DNA of 64,000 bases, taken from CAUZIR01 sp965250195 (GTDB lineage: Bacteria; Chloroflexota; Dehalococcoidia; Lucifugimonadales; UBA2962). Of the stretch, positions 8,780 through 17,428 are shown piece after piece. The translations under genes were made by a program, and so were the position numbers. The stretch's first letter is position 1. The number at the start of each line of letters is the position of its first letter. The stretch is taken from positions 1,302,001 through 1,366,000 of the forward strand of contig OZ252295.1 in the NCBI GenBank assembly GCA_965250195.1. The letters run 5' to 3'. The notes below the pieces were generated by a model. It saw nothing but the letters and a program-made list of their open reading frames with translations. It ran no database searches and was not told where the DNA came from.

Positions 8780-8780
8780 C

Positions 8781-9530
8781 GTGAGCGAAACCGTCCAAAT
8801 CGGCGACACTGGAGGGCTGCCCACCGCCGTGCTATTCGACCTGGACGACACCATCCTCGCCACCTCTGAGGTCTCCACCGAATGTTGGGCCGTGGTGGCG
8901 GACCGGTTCGCACCGGTGTTCAAGGGCATAGGCCACGACGTCACGCCGGAGCGTCTGCACACCGCCATTCACGACTACCGAGTGTGGTTCTGGTCGGACA
9001 CGAGGCGCAACCTCAGCGGTCGCCTCAACCCGAGACAAGCGCTAATAGAGAACGTGCGCGGCGGCCTCGAGGCGCTGGGCATAGTCTCAGCGGATTTGAC
9101 CGAGCAGCTGGCCGACGCTTGGTCCGAAGTGCGTCGGGCCGCCTCCCGGCCGTTCCCCGGCGCCATCGAGACGTTACGAACATTCAGGGAACGCGGCGTC
9201 AAGTTGGGCTTGGTAACCAACGGGGCCGCCGAAACCCAGAGCATGAAAGTCGAGCACCTCGGCCTGGCCGGACTCATCGACCACATCCAGATTGAAGGGG
9301 TCTTCGGCGTCGGCAAGCCCGAGCCGGAAGTGTACCTGCACGCTCTTAAAACTCTCGGGGTGGAGCCGAATGAGACCTGGATGGTGGGGGACAACCTCGA
9401 ATTGGATGTCCTCGCCCCCATGCGCATGGGCATCCACGGCATCTGGATCGACATCATCGGTGCGGGCTTACCGGAAGACGCCCCCGAGCGACCGGACCGG
9501 ATCATCCGGGCCATCTCAGAACTGGTCTAA
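8781..9530 (+). CDS. HAD-family hydrolase
   Basis: A 249-residue haloacid-dehalogenase-superfamily phosphatase. Motif I is FDLDDTI (nucleophile Asp near residue 20), motif II is GLVTNGA, motif III lies in GKPEP, and motif IV is VGDNLELDV. The helical cap between motifs I and II fits subfamily IA (phosphoglycolate phosphatase or YjjG-like nucleotidases). The substrate is not predictable. Starts with GTG one base after the upstream LLM gene and ends 18 bases before the convergent DUF35 gene. Confidence 0.85.
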   Translation: MSETVQIGDTGGLPTAVLFDLDDTILATSEVSTECWAVVADRFAPVFKGIGHDVTPERLHTAIHDYRVWFWSDTRRNLSGRLNPRQALIENVRGGLEALGIVSADLTEQLADAWSEVRRAASRPFPGAIETLRTFRERGVKLGLVTNGAAETQSMKVEHLGLAGLIDHIQIEGVFGVGKPEPEVYLHALKTLGVEPNETWMVGDNLELDVLAPMRMGIHGIWIDIIGAGLPEDAPERPDRIIRAISELV

Positions 9531-9548
9531 CGAGCCCCGCACGCTCGG

Positions 9549-9968
9549 TCAGGCGGGCCGAAATTTCGGCAGCGTGATCTCCTCTGTCACGTCGTCGAAG
9601 ACCACGTCTAGCGCCATCCCAATCACCAAATCATCGGGCTCCGGTTCACCGGAAAAGCCGATGATGTTGGTCGCCATCATCGGCCCCTCCTCCAGCTCCA
9701 CGATGGCCGTTACGAACGGCGCGTCCGCCTGGAAGCCGGGGTACGGGGAACGGTGAACGATGGTGAAAGTGTGCAGCGTCGCCTTGCCGCTTGCCTGCAT
9801 CCACTCGGTGTCCTTGGAAAAACAGCACGGCGAAATATCTCTCGGGTAAAAGTAGGCTTTTTCGCACGCCTTGCACCGGCGCAGCCACAATTCGTGCTCT
9901 TTCGCCTTGTCCCAGTACAGTTGCGACTCGCCCTGAGGCGCGGGCAGCGGCTTTTGGTAGTCGGCCAT
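9549..9968 (-). CDS. DUF35 zinc-ribbon/OB-fold acyl-CoA-associated protein
   Basis: A 139-residue protein with an N-terminal rubredoxin-like zinc ribbon (CKACEKAYFYPRDISPCC) and a C-terminal OB fold, the standard DUF35 architecture. DUF35 proteins partner with thiolase-superfamily enzymes, and in bacterial steroid degradation the ChsH2 DUF35 domain is needed for the Ltp2 retro-aldolase. This gene starts one base after the stop of the thiolase-like gene, exactly the arrangement of those partners, so a heteromeric complex is likely. The substrate is unknown. Confidence 0.87.
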   Translation of the reverse strand: MADYQKPLPAPQGESQLYWDKAKEHELWLRRCKACEKAYFYPRDISPCCFSKDTEWMQASGKATLHTFTIVHRSPYPGFQADAPFVTAIVELEEGPMMATNIIGFSGEPEPDDLVIGMALDVVFDDVTEEITLPKFRPA

Positions 9969-9969
9969 C

Positions 9970-11112
9970 TCAGTCCACCGCCAGAATCGCCGTGCCGGTC
10001 GATGACAGGTAACCGCCGGTGCCGTTCACCAGCGCGATCTTGGGGTCGTCGAGTTGGCGATCACCCGTTTCGCCGCGAAGCTGCCTCACCGCCTCCAGTA
10101 CGAGGAACATGCCGTACATGCCCGTATGCGTGTACGACAGCCCGCCGCCCGACGTGTTCATGGGAAACCCGCCGCCCGGAGCCGTTCGCTGGTCGGCCAC
10201 GAAGTCGGGGCCCGCTCCCGGCCCACAGAAGCCCAGCGCCTCTAGAGTCACAAGGACCGTGTAGGTGAACGAGTCATAGATCATCGCCAGGTCGATATCG
10301 GAGTGCGTGACGCCCGCCCGGGCCAGGGCCCGAGGTCCCGTCTCACGAGAAATCGGACTGGTCATGTCTTCCATCTGGCTGATGATGGCATGGTCGTGGC
10401 CCTCAGCGGCGCCCAGCACCCACACGGGTTTCTTTTTCAGGTTCCGCGCCCGCGCTGCCGACGTAATCACGTACGCTCCGCCCGCGTCTGTGACAATGCA
10501 GCAATCGAGCAGGTGGAACGGCCAGGACACCCAGCGGGAGTCGTGGTAGTCATCGAAGGTCATCGGGTCGCGCATGTACGCCCTGGGATTCAAAAGTGCC
10601 CATTTTCGGGTCGAGACAGCAATTTCTGCGAGCGCCTGGCGCGTCCTGTCCTCGCCGTAGACGTGCATATAACGGCGGGCGGCCATCGCATATGCCACGG
10701 GCGCGTTGACGATGCCGTAGGGGATCTCGAACTGCTGGCCGGGCTCGGCCGGGTCCGGCGCCGGGCGCGTGAGGCGGCTACGGCCCGCCTCGCCGTGAGT
10801 CACCAGCGCCACCTCGCAATAGCCCGCCCGGATTGCGGCCATGGCGTGAGCGATGTGGATGACAAACGAAGAACCTCCTACAGCCGTGCCATCGGTGTAC
10901 CGGGGAGTAATACCCAGGTACTCTGCCAGCACCATGGACGAGTACCCGGCGGTGAGCAACCCGTCCACCTCGCCGATACCGATGCCCGCATCTTCGAGCG
11001 CGTTGTACGCGGCCTCTGCGTGGTGCTGGAGCGAAGACTTCCCGGGAATTTTCCCGATCTCGTCCGACTCTGCGACGCCGACGATAGCGACCCTGTCGTT
11101 TGCTGCTGACAT
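9970..11112 (-). CDS. Thiolase-like protein lacking the N-terminal catalytic Cys (candidate CoA-ester aldolase)
   Basis: A 380-residue member of the thiolase superfamily, SCP-x/Ltp branch. The segment where thiolases carry the acyl-accepting Cys reads DGTAVGGSSFVIHIAHA, with no Cys, and the HPxG motif is replaced by NTSGGGLSYTHTG. C-terminal GTGGYLSSTGTAIL is retained. Such members do not catalyse Claisen condensation; the well-studied relative Ltp2 is a retro-aldolase that works with a DUF35 partner, and a DUF35 gene follows directly. ATG at 11112 or 11121 are both possible starts. It lies 17 bases after panC but has no evident role in pantothenate synthesis. Confidence 0.82.
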   Translation of the reverse strand: MSAANDRVAIVGVAESDEIGKIPGKSSLQHHAEAAYNALEDAGIGIGEVDGLLTAGYSSMVLAEYLGITPRYTDGTAVGGSSFVIHIAHAMAAIRAGYCEVALVTHGEAGRSRLTRPAPDPAEPGQQFEIPYGIVNAPVAYAMAARRYMHVYGEDRTRQALAEIAVSTRKWALLNPRAYMRDPMTFDDYHDSRWVSWPFHLLDCCIVTDAGGAYVITSAARARNLKKKPVWVLGAAEGHDHAIISQMEDMTSPISRETGPRALARAGVTHSDIDLAMIYDSFTYTVLVTLEALGFCGPGAGPDFVADQRTAPGGGFPMNTSGGGLSYTHTGMYGMFLVLEAVRQLRGETGDRQLDDPKIALVNGTGGYLSSTGTAILAVD

Positions 11113-11129
11113 GGGCCGCATCGTACGGG

Positions 11130-11957
11130 CTACAGGGTGATGTTGTCGATCAGCCGCGTCTCGCCCACAAACCCCGCCACCAGAGCCAGCGCCGGGCCGG
11201 TGATCTCGACCAACTCTTCCAGAGTCTCGGCAGTGGCGATCGAGACGTAGTCCACCCTGGCGCCGGTCGCCTCCATCTCCCTGCGCATCGCCCGCCTGAG
11301 CGCCTCCGCTTCGGTCTCGCCGTCTGCCCTTAGCGCGGCAGCGCTCTGTAGCCCCGCGTAGAGGCCCCGCGCCGCCGCTCGTTCGTCGGTGTTCAGCGCG
11401 GCGTTGCGGCTGCTCAGGGCCAGGCCATCCGGCTCCCGTACCGTCGGTACGCCTATGATCTCGGCACCCAGACCCAGATCACCGGTCATGCGACGGACCA
11501 CCAGCAGCTGCTGAGCGTCCTTTTGCCCGAAATAGGCCCGGTCGGGCCGGGTAATAGCCAGCAGCTTGCAGACGACAGTGGCGACGCCGCCGAGATGGCC
11601 CGGTCGCGACTCGCCCTCCAGTCGCTGTGCCAGTCGGCCCACCGAGACCGTCGTATCGAACCTTTTCGAGTACATCTCCGGGGTAGAAGGCGTGAAAACC
11701 ACATCGACACCCTCCTCCTCCATGATCGCCAGGTCGCGCTCTCGGTCTCGGGGGTACGTCGAAAAATCCTCGCCAGTACCGAACTGCGCCGGGTTGACGA
11801 AGATCGAGGCGGCGATGGTGGCGCACTCGGCCCTGGCCGCGCGCAGTAGTGCCACGTGGCCCCCGTGCAGCGCTCCCATGGTCGGTACCAGACCCAGCGG
11901 GCGTTCGCAGCCTTCTAGCTCGGCCCGAAGCGCCTCCGCCGTTTTTACGACCCGCAC
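11130..11957 (-). CDS. panC: Pantothenate synthetase
   Basis: A 275-residue ATP-dependent ligase joining pantoate and beta-alanine. It has the nucleotidyl-transferase fold signature VPTMGALHGGH (HxGH motif), IFVNPAQFG, and FGQKDAQQLLVV, with the ALSSRN segment serving as the KMSKS-like loop. Length is typical. The gene starts two bases after the panB stop in a panB-panC unit; panD is not in the window. Confidence 0.95.
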   Translation of the reverse strand: MRVVKTAEALRAELEGCERPLGLVPTMGALHGGHVALLRAARAECATIAASIFVNPAQFGTGEDFSTYPRDRERDLAIMEEEGVDVVFTPSTPEMYSKRFDTTVSVGRLAQRLEGESRPGHLGGVATVVCKLLAITRPDRAYFGQKDAQQLLVVRRMTGDLGLGAEIIGVPTVREPDGLALSSRNAALNTDERAAARGLYAGLQSAAALRADGETEAEALRRAMRREMEATGARVDYVSIATAETLEELVEITGPALALVAGFVGETRLIDNITL

Positions 11958-11959
11958 GG

Positions 11960-12835
11960 CTACTCCAGCGCCTCGTCCCCTTGCTCCAAGTCTGGCTCCT
12001 CAACAGTGCCGACCATCGCCGCGACCACCTCTTCCGACACGTGGTGGCTCTCAGCGTCGCCTGGGAAACTGCCGTCTTTGATGTCCGAGAAGTACGAGCC
12101 CAGGGCCGAGCGCATGTCGTCCGCCATATTGGCGTAGCGCCGGGTGTGCTTGGGAATGAAGACCTCGAACAGCCCCAGCACGTCGTGCAGCACCTGGATC
12201 TGCCCGTCGCAGTGCTTCCCGGCTCCTATGCCGATGGTGGGTACGGTGACCCGGGCCGTGATCTCCCGTGAAACCTCTGCCGGCACCAGCTCGAGCACTA
12301 TCGAATAGACTCCGGCCTCTTGCAGCGCCAGTGCGTCTGTGAGAAGCCTCTGTGCTTCTAAAGGCCTCTTGCCCTGCACCTTGTAGCCACCCAGCTGGTT
12401 CACCGACTGGGGCGTCAGCCCGATGTGGCCCATGACGGGTATGCCCGCCGCGATCATGCGCCTGATGGGCCGGACCATGTGCCTGCCGCCCTCAACCTTT
12501 ACGCTCTGGGCGCCGGCCTCCTTGAGGTAGCGGCCCGCGTTATGCACCGCCTCCGGCCACCCGGCGTTGTAGCTGAGGAACGGCATATCCGCGACTACGT
12601 GGGCGTTCTTGGTGCCCCTCACGACCGCGCGAGTGTGGTGAATCGACTCGTCCAAAGTCAGCGGGACCGTGTCCTCGTAGCCCAGCATGACCTGGCTCAT
12701 CGAGTCGCCCACGAGAATGGCCGGGAAGCCCACTTCGTCGACGATACGGGCCGACGTGTAGTCGTAGGCGGTGATCATCCCGATCCTCTCGCCTCGACGC
12801 TTCATCTCCGCCAACTGGTGAATGGTTGTGCGCAT
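11960..12835 (-). CDS. panB: 3-methyl-2-oxobutanoate hydroxymethyltransferase
   Basis: A 291-residue TIM-barrel enzyme that makes ketopantoate from 2-oxoisovalerate and methylene-tetrahydrofolate. Conserved metal-binding VGDSMSQV and the GHIGLTPQS and IGIGAG segments are present. It is slightly longer than usual because of an acidic C-terminal tail. The start at 12835 is backed by a very strong ribosome site (AAGGAGGAGGT, about 12838-12850). It follows the DUF2520 Rossmann gene by 81 bases and precedes panC. Confidence 0.95.
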   Translation of the reverse strand: MRTTIHQLAEMKRRGERIGMITAYDYTSARIVDEVGFPAILVGDSMSQVMLGYEDTVPLTLDESIHHTRAVVRGTKNAHVVADMPFLSYNAGWPEAVHNAGRYLKEAGAQSVKVEGGRHMVRPIRRMIAAGIPVMGHIGLTPQSVNQLGGYKVQGKRPLEAQRLLTDALALQEAGVYSIVLELVPAEVSREITARVTVPTIGIGAGKHCDGQIQVLHDVLGLFEVFIPKHTRRYANMADDMRSALGSYFSDIKDGSFPGDAESHHVSEEVVAAMVGTVEEPDLEQGDEALE

Positions 12836-12916
12836 CCGGTACCTCCTCCTTCTTCCTTCGCCCGAGTGAGGGCCTGCGCGATTTGCCGCTTAACGGGCCA
12901 CAGGACCCGCTCTCAA

Positions 12917-13816
12917 TTATGTAATCGGGTTATCGGCTATGTATTCCTTTAGGAGCCGCTCGATCTCCCTAGCATCGGCCGGATCGGCCACGCCCTTTTC
13001 CAGCGCGAACGGCAGCCCGGCCAGGGCCGACGTCGCATACATCTGCAGCGCTTCCGTACTCACGCTCTTCATCGATTCGAGATGCTTTTTCACGGTACCG
13101 ACGTCACCGCGTACGTACGGTCCGGCGATGCCGTCGGGGTAGCCGCTCGTCGCCAGGATGTCCGCGACGCCCTTTAGTATCGGCATCAGCGACGAGTTCG
13201 CGTCGTTGCGCGCCACCCCGAAACGGTCTTCCCAGATCTGCGCGATCACGGCTGACTGCCCCATCAGTACGCCCCCGATCATCACCACCGATGCGTGGTA
13301 CAGGGGTTTATCTTCCGAGCGCAGCGCGATTGGATTCCCGCCCAGATCGCTAGCGACCTGAGTCAGGTAGCTCTGGATGTCGCCCGAACCCTCAATCCCG
13401 AAGGTCGAGCCCGGCAGGGCCTCCAGCGCCGCCTCGACCGATGCAAAAGCCTGGAGAGGATGGAGAGACCCGGTCGCCACGCCCAGCGCCGCCGGGCCCT
13501 CGAATACGTCGAGTGAGGTCACTCCCGAGCAGTGCGCCACCCCCTGACTCTCGCGCCATGAGATGCCGTCGGCGACCGATTTGATGACGCCGTCGAATGT
13601 GGTGATGAACACGAAGTCGGCCCTATCGGCCGCTTCCTGAATCGACTCATACGCCTCGCAGCCGTCGATGCGCCCGGCCAGGTCCTGCGCCGATGCGAAG
13701 GTCCTGCTGGCGGAAGCCACCACCGGGTAGCCTTCGCGCGCGAGGGCCACGGCGATGGTCTTACCCACGGCACCCGAGCCGACGAACGCCAACTTACTGT
13801 TTTTACTGAAAGTCAT
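12917..13816 (-). CDS. Rossmann/DUF2520 protein, candidate ketopantoate reductase
   Basis: A 299-residue protein with an N-terminal NAD(P)-binding Rossmann fold (FVGSGAVGKTIA) followed by ASASRTFASAQDLA and the all-helical DUF2520 domain, including the LHPLQAF and LYHASVVMIGG segments of the family. DUF2520 proteins frequently sit beside pan genes, for instance next to panC in mycobacteria. No classical panE is in the window, so this is a reasonable candidate for the missing NAD(P)H-dependent ketopantoate reductase between PanB and PanC. That role is inferred from position and fold only. It begins four bases after the P1-peptidase stop. Confidence 0.8.
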   Translation of the reverse strand: MTFSKNSKLAFVGSGAVGKTIAVALAREGYPVVASASRTFASAQDLAGRIDGCEAYESIQEAADRADFVFITTFDGVIKSVADGISWRESQGVAHCSGVTSLDVFEGPAALGVATGSLHPLQAFASVEAALEALPGSTFGIEGSGDIQSYLTQVASDLGGNPIALRSEDKPLYHASVVMIGGVLMGQSAVIAQIWEDRFGVARNDANSSLMPILKGVADILATSGYPDGIAGPYVRGDVGTVKKHLESMKSVSTEALQMYATSALAGLPFALEKGVADPADAREIERLLKEYIADNPIT

Positions 13817-13820
13817 TTGT

Positions 13821-14840
13821 CTAGAGTTCCCCGAGTGCCGGCACTCCGGCCAGGCCCGTTGCTTCCGTTGCTGACCGTGCCAATGCTGCCGCGACGGTTA
13901 TGGCCGCAGCCGCGGTAATGCGGTCCAGGTCGGTCGGAGCCACCGCTTCTCCCGGTTCCTTTGGCTCCCTTCCGGTGGCCAGGGCGAAGAATGTGTCTCC
14001 GTCGTGCACAGTATGGGCCGGGCGCACGGCCATCGCCAGCCCGTCGTGAGCGGCCGCAGCGACCCGGGTGGCCTGCACCTTCGTCAACGCGGCATCGGTG
14101 GCGATCACGCCGATCGTCGTGTTGGTACCGGCTGGCATCGAAGGCGGCGCCCATTCCGGGGCGAGAATTTCTTCGACCGCATCTACCATGTCGCCGTCTG
14201 GATTACGGGGGCCTGCGATGAGGCGACCGGACCCGGCTTCGTAAACCCCGCCGACCGCATTGTTGGCTACGATAGCCCCAACCCTGACCCCGTCCCCCAA
14301 CACCAGCCCCGCCGTGCCGATTCCTCCCTTAATCAGGCCTTCTCGTCCCAGCAACTTTGCTACCGTGGCGCCCGTCCCGGCGCCCAGCGTACCCTCCTGT
14401 GGTCGCCCGCTTTTGGCCATGGTGCAGGCGCGATAGGCATCGTCGGGGGCTGGAATCACCGGAGAAATCAGGTGCAGATCGAAGAGGATCGCGGCAGGGA
14501 CGATAGGCACCTTCATGCCCCTGGCATCGTGCCCGATGCCCTTGTCGCTAAGGTAGCGGACCACGCCTTCCGCCGCGTTGAGGCCAAACGCACTGCCGCC
14601 GCTGAGCAGCACGGCCTGGACTTTTTGCACGTTTGCGGTAGGATCGAGCAGGTCCGTCTCACGAGTGCCGGGAGAGGCGCCGCGAACGTCCACCCCGGCC
14701 ACGGCGCCGCCTTCGCACAGCACCACCGTGCAACCGGTGGCCCCGGCCCGGTCCGTGTAGTGGCCGACGGTGATGCCGGCAACGTCGGTTATCGAACCGG
14801 GCGCGGGGTTGGGAATCTGTGTTGTTTTGATACTGGTCAA
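13821..14840 (-). CDS. P1/S58-family aminopeptidase (DmpA/NylC-like Ntn hydrolase)
   Basis: A 339-residue protein of the self-processing P1 peptidase family. It has ITVGHYTD, the LLSGGSAFGL oxyanion region, GTVGAGTG-like GTLGAGTGAT, and IVANNAVGG. Relatives autocleave to expose an N-terminal Ser/Thr nucleophile; the likely site here is the Asn-Thr step in GTNTTIGVIATDA near residue 245. Substrates of the family are D- or beta-amino-acid peptides, amides, or nylon oligomers; the one here is unknown. Start is TTG 14840 with GGTGAG just upstream. It is the first gene of the P1-DUF2520-panB-panC run. Confidence 0.87.
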   Translation of the reverse strand: MTSIKTTQIPNPAPGSITDVAGITVGHYTDRAGATGCTVVLCEGGAVAGVDVRGASPGTRETDLLDPTANVQKVQAVLLSGGSAFGLNAAEGVVRYLSDKGIGHDARGMKVPIVPAAILFDLHLISPVIPAPDDAYRACTMAKSGRPQEGTLGAGTGATVAKLLGREGLIKGGIGTAGLVLGDGVRVGAIVANNAVGGVYEAGSGRLIAGPRNPDGDMVDAVEEILAPEWAPPSMPAGTNTTIGVIATDAALTKVQATRVAAAAHDGLAMAVRPAHTVHDGDTFFALATGREPKEPGEAVAPTDLDRITAAAAITVAAALARSATEATGLAGVPALGEL

Positions 14841-14967
14841 TGCTCACCGTTCCAATCGGATTGGCTGCAAGCTGCATCATAAACAACCATGCGGTCTGCG
14901 TCTAACGCAGCGCCTCTGGACCCGTCCGTAGACTGGGATCGAACCGAAGTCCTGTGATGATCGGTGG

Positions 14968-14973
14968 TACAAT
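14968..14973 (+). promoter_or_regulatory. Possible -10 box for the lpdA operon
   Basis: TACAAT at 14968-14973 would start transcription near 14980, about 30 bases before lpdA. No good -35 hexamer is found at 16-18 bases, so support is limited to the -10 and its position in the only gap before a long plus-strand operon. Confidence 0.35.
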
Positions 14974-15010
14974 CAGCGTTCGTTCTCACTCCCAATCGCC
15001 GAGGTGATCT

Positions 15011-16408
15011 TTGGTAGAAAACGGCTCAAATTACGACCTCGTTATCCTCGGCAGCGGGCCTGGGGGATACGTTGCGGGCATCCGTGCGGGCCAGTTGGGC
15101 ATGCGCACCGCCGTGATTGAGAGAGCAGAGATCGGCGGCATCTGCCTGAACTGGGGCTGCATTCCATCCAAGGCTCTTTTGCGCAACGCAGAAGTGCTCA
15201 GCCTGTTTAACGAGGCGGAGCGGTTCGGCATCGAAGTCGGCACCGTCGTAGGGGACTTTGGAAAGGCCATCGACCGCAGTCGCGAGGTCGTCGACCGCCT
15301 CACCAAGGGCGTAGCGTACCTGCTGAACAAAAACAAAGTCGATGTGATTCGGGGCAGCGGCGCCCTGGTGGACGCAAACACCGTGCGTGTGGACGGTGAG
15401 TCCCCGCAGACCTTGACCGCGTCAAACGTTATGATCGCCACCGGTGCTCGTCAGCGCGGTCTGCCCAACCTCCCCATCGACGGCAAAGTCGTAATCACAA
15501 GTCGACAGGCCCTAGAGATGCGTGAGGCGCCCGGCCGGGTGGTGATAGTGGGCGGCGGTGCCACCGGAGCGGAGTTCGCTTACCTGTATAACTCCTACGG
15601 CTCCGAAGTGACCATCGTAGAGCTGCTTCCTCGCATGGTCCCGTTGGAAGACGACGACGTCGGGGCCCAACTCACCCGCTCGTTCAAAAAAATGGGCGTC
15701 AAGGTAATGACCGAAGCCCACGTGCTCGGAATAACCACCGAGTCCGGCACGGTCAAAGTCACCGTATCGAAGGGCGAGAACGAATCCGTCATCGAATGCG
15801 ACCGGGTACTCGTCGCCGTCGGCGTGACCGGCAACATCGAAGACATCGGGCTTGAAGAGGCAGGCGTGCAGACCGAGCGAGGCTACATCCCCATCGATGA
15901 CAGCATGAGAACCAACGTCCCTGGCGTGTACGCTATCGGCGACGTCACCGGGAAGCTTCTCTTGGCCCACGTCGCCTCGGCGCAGGGAGTCACGGCGGTC
16001 GAGACGATGGCCGGTCTGGAGCCCCCGGCCCTGGACTACGACCTCATGCCCAAGGCCGTCTACTGCCGTCCCCAGGTGGCCAGCTTCGGCATGACCGAGC
16101 AGGCTGCTCGTGAGGCCGGTCGCGAGCTAAAGATCGGTAGATTCCCGCTGTCCGCCTCCGGCAAGGCCCTGGCGCTGGGCGAGACCGACGGTTTTGTAAA
16201 GGTCGTCTCGGACGCCGAGATCGGCGAGATACTCGGCGTCCACATGATCGGCCCAGAGGTGACCGAACTACTGGGTGAAGCTTCTCTGGCGCGATTACTG
16301 GAGGGCACCACCACTGAGATCGGCTGGCTGGTCCATCCCCATCCAACAATCTCAGAGGCCTTGAAAGAGGCCGCCCTCGCCGCCGAGGGGGAGGCGATCC
16401 ACGCCTAG
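15011..16408 (+). CDS. lpdA: Dihydrolipoyl dehydrogenase (E3)
   Basis: A 465-residue FAD/NAD flavoprotein that reoxidises the lipoyl groups of 2-oxoacid dehydrogenases. FAD motif GSGPGG at 14-19, redox disulfide Cys45-Cys50 in GGICLNWGCIPSKAL, NAD motif VGGGATGAEFA, and the C-terminal His444/Glu449 dyad in HPTISE are all present. Start is TTG 15011, set by GAGGTGAT at 15001-15008; no ATG is nearby. It leads the E1alpha-E1beta-E2 operon and is the only E3 in the window, so it may also serve the second complex at 58.7-62 kb. Confidence 0.95.
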   Translation: MVENGSNYDLVILGSGPGGYVAGIRAGQLGMRTAVIERAEIGGICLNWGCIPSKALLRNAEVLSLFNEAERFGIEVGTVVGDFGKAIDRSREVVDRLTKGVAYLLNKNKVDVIRGSGALVDANTVRVDGESPQTLTASNVMIATGARQRGLPNLPIDGKVVITSRQALEMREAPGRVVIVGGGATGAEFAYLYNSYGSEVTIVELLPRMVPLEDDDVGAQLTRSFKKMGVKVMTEAHVLGITTESGTVKVTVSKGENESVIECDRVLVAVGVTGNIEDIGLEEAGVQTERGYIPIDDSMRTNVPGVYAIGDVTGKLLLAHVASAQGVTAVETMAGLEPPALDYDLMPKAVYCRPQVASFGMTEQAAREAGRELKIGRFPLSASGKALALGETDGFVKVVSDAEIGEILGVHMIGPEVTELLGEASLARLLEGTTTEIGWLVHPHPTISEALKEAALAAEGEAIHA

Positions 16409-16453
16409 GGCCCGGTCCCATCCGGCGGCATCTGCAAAGCCGCCGCGCTCAAG

Positions 16454-17428
16454 ATGAAAGTATCCCCCAAAATAGACAAGGCGATAGCCCGCGACCTGTA
16501 CCGGCAAATGCAACTCATTCGCCACTTCGAAGAGGAGTGTAGCGCGCAGTACATGCAGGGTCGCATAAGGGGCTTTCTTCACCTTTACATCGGGGAAGAG
16601 GCCGTGGGCGTAGGCGCCATCTCCGCCCTGCGCGAAGACGACTACGTAGTCAGCCATTACCGCGATCACGGCCATGCCATCGCCCGTGGTTTGGACCCGT
16701 CGGCGATCATGGCGGAGCTAATGGGCAAGGCCACCGGTGTGAGCGGGGGCAGGGGCGGTTCCATGCACCTTTTCGATAAGTCGAAGGGTTTCATGGGGGG
16801 CTACGCGATCGTCGGCGGTCAGCTACCGATAGCCGTCGGCCTTGCCCTCGCCGTCAGTCAGCAAAGACTCGACAAGGTCGTAATGTGCTTCTTCGGTGAC
16901 GGCGCTGTGAACGAGGGCGAGTTCCATGAGGCGCTCAATCTCGCGTCGTTGTGGAACCTGCCGGTCATCTTCATGCTGGAAAATAACCTCTACGGTATGG
17001 GCAGCCACATCGACCGTACCCACGCCGCGGGCAGGGACCTGTACACGTCGGCCGACTCCTACAACATCCCCGCCATGCAGGTTGATGGGATGGACGTAAT
17101 GGCGGTGCGTGAGGCCGCTCAGGAGGCTGTGCACCGTGTCAGAGCGGGCGATGGCCCGGTGTTCTTAGAGGCCATCACCTACCGATTCCAGGGCCACTCC
17201 ATGGCCGACCCGGTCCAGTACCGGGACAACAAAGAGGTCGACGAGTGGAGGGGGCGAGACCCCATCTCGCGGTTCGTCGACTTTGCCGTCGGAGAGAACC
17301 TCTTTGGTCCGGAGGACCTCGCGGCCGTTCAGGAAGAGGTTGAGTTGACGGTCGAAGAAGCCACCCGTTTCGGCATCGAAAGCGAGGAGCCGACAATCGA
17401 ATCCATGTACGGTCACGTTTATGGCTGA
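16454..17428 (+). CDS. pdhA: Pyruvate (or acetoin-type) dehydrogenase E1 alpha subunit
   Basis: A 324-residue ThDP-dependent subunit. The ThDP-binding motif runs from GDGAVNEGEFHEALN (about residue 148) to LENN (about 176), and the RDHGHAIARG and GRGGSMHLFD segments are typical of the PdhA/AcoA group. Together with E1beta it decarboxylates a 2-oxoacid and reductively acylates the E2 lipoyl arm. Pyruvate is the likeliest substrate, but acetoin dehydrogenases share this layout and cannot be excluded from sequence. It overlaps the E1beta start by eight bases. Confidence 0.9.
   Translation: MKVSPKIDKAIARDLYRQMQLIRHFEEECSAQYMQGRIRGFLHLYIGEEAVGVGAISALREDDYVVSHYRDHGHAIARGLDPSAIMAELMGKATGVSGGRGGSMHLFDKSKGFMGGYAIVGGQLPIAVGLALAVSQQRLDKVVMCFFGDGAVNEGEFHEALNLASLWNLPVIFMLENNLYGMGSHIDRTHAAGRDLYTSADSYNIPAMQVDGMDVMAVREAAQEAVHRVRAGDGPVFLEAITYRFQGHSMADPVQYRDNKEVDEWRGRDPISRFVDFAVGENLFGPEDLAAVQEEVELTVEEATRFGIESEEPTIESMYGHVYG

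Noticed and set aside
12836..12916. Possible separate promoter or regulatory RNA before panB
   Set aside because: Only the strong ribosome site is convincing; no -10/-35 pair or conserved RNA fold is seen in the 81 bases.
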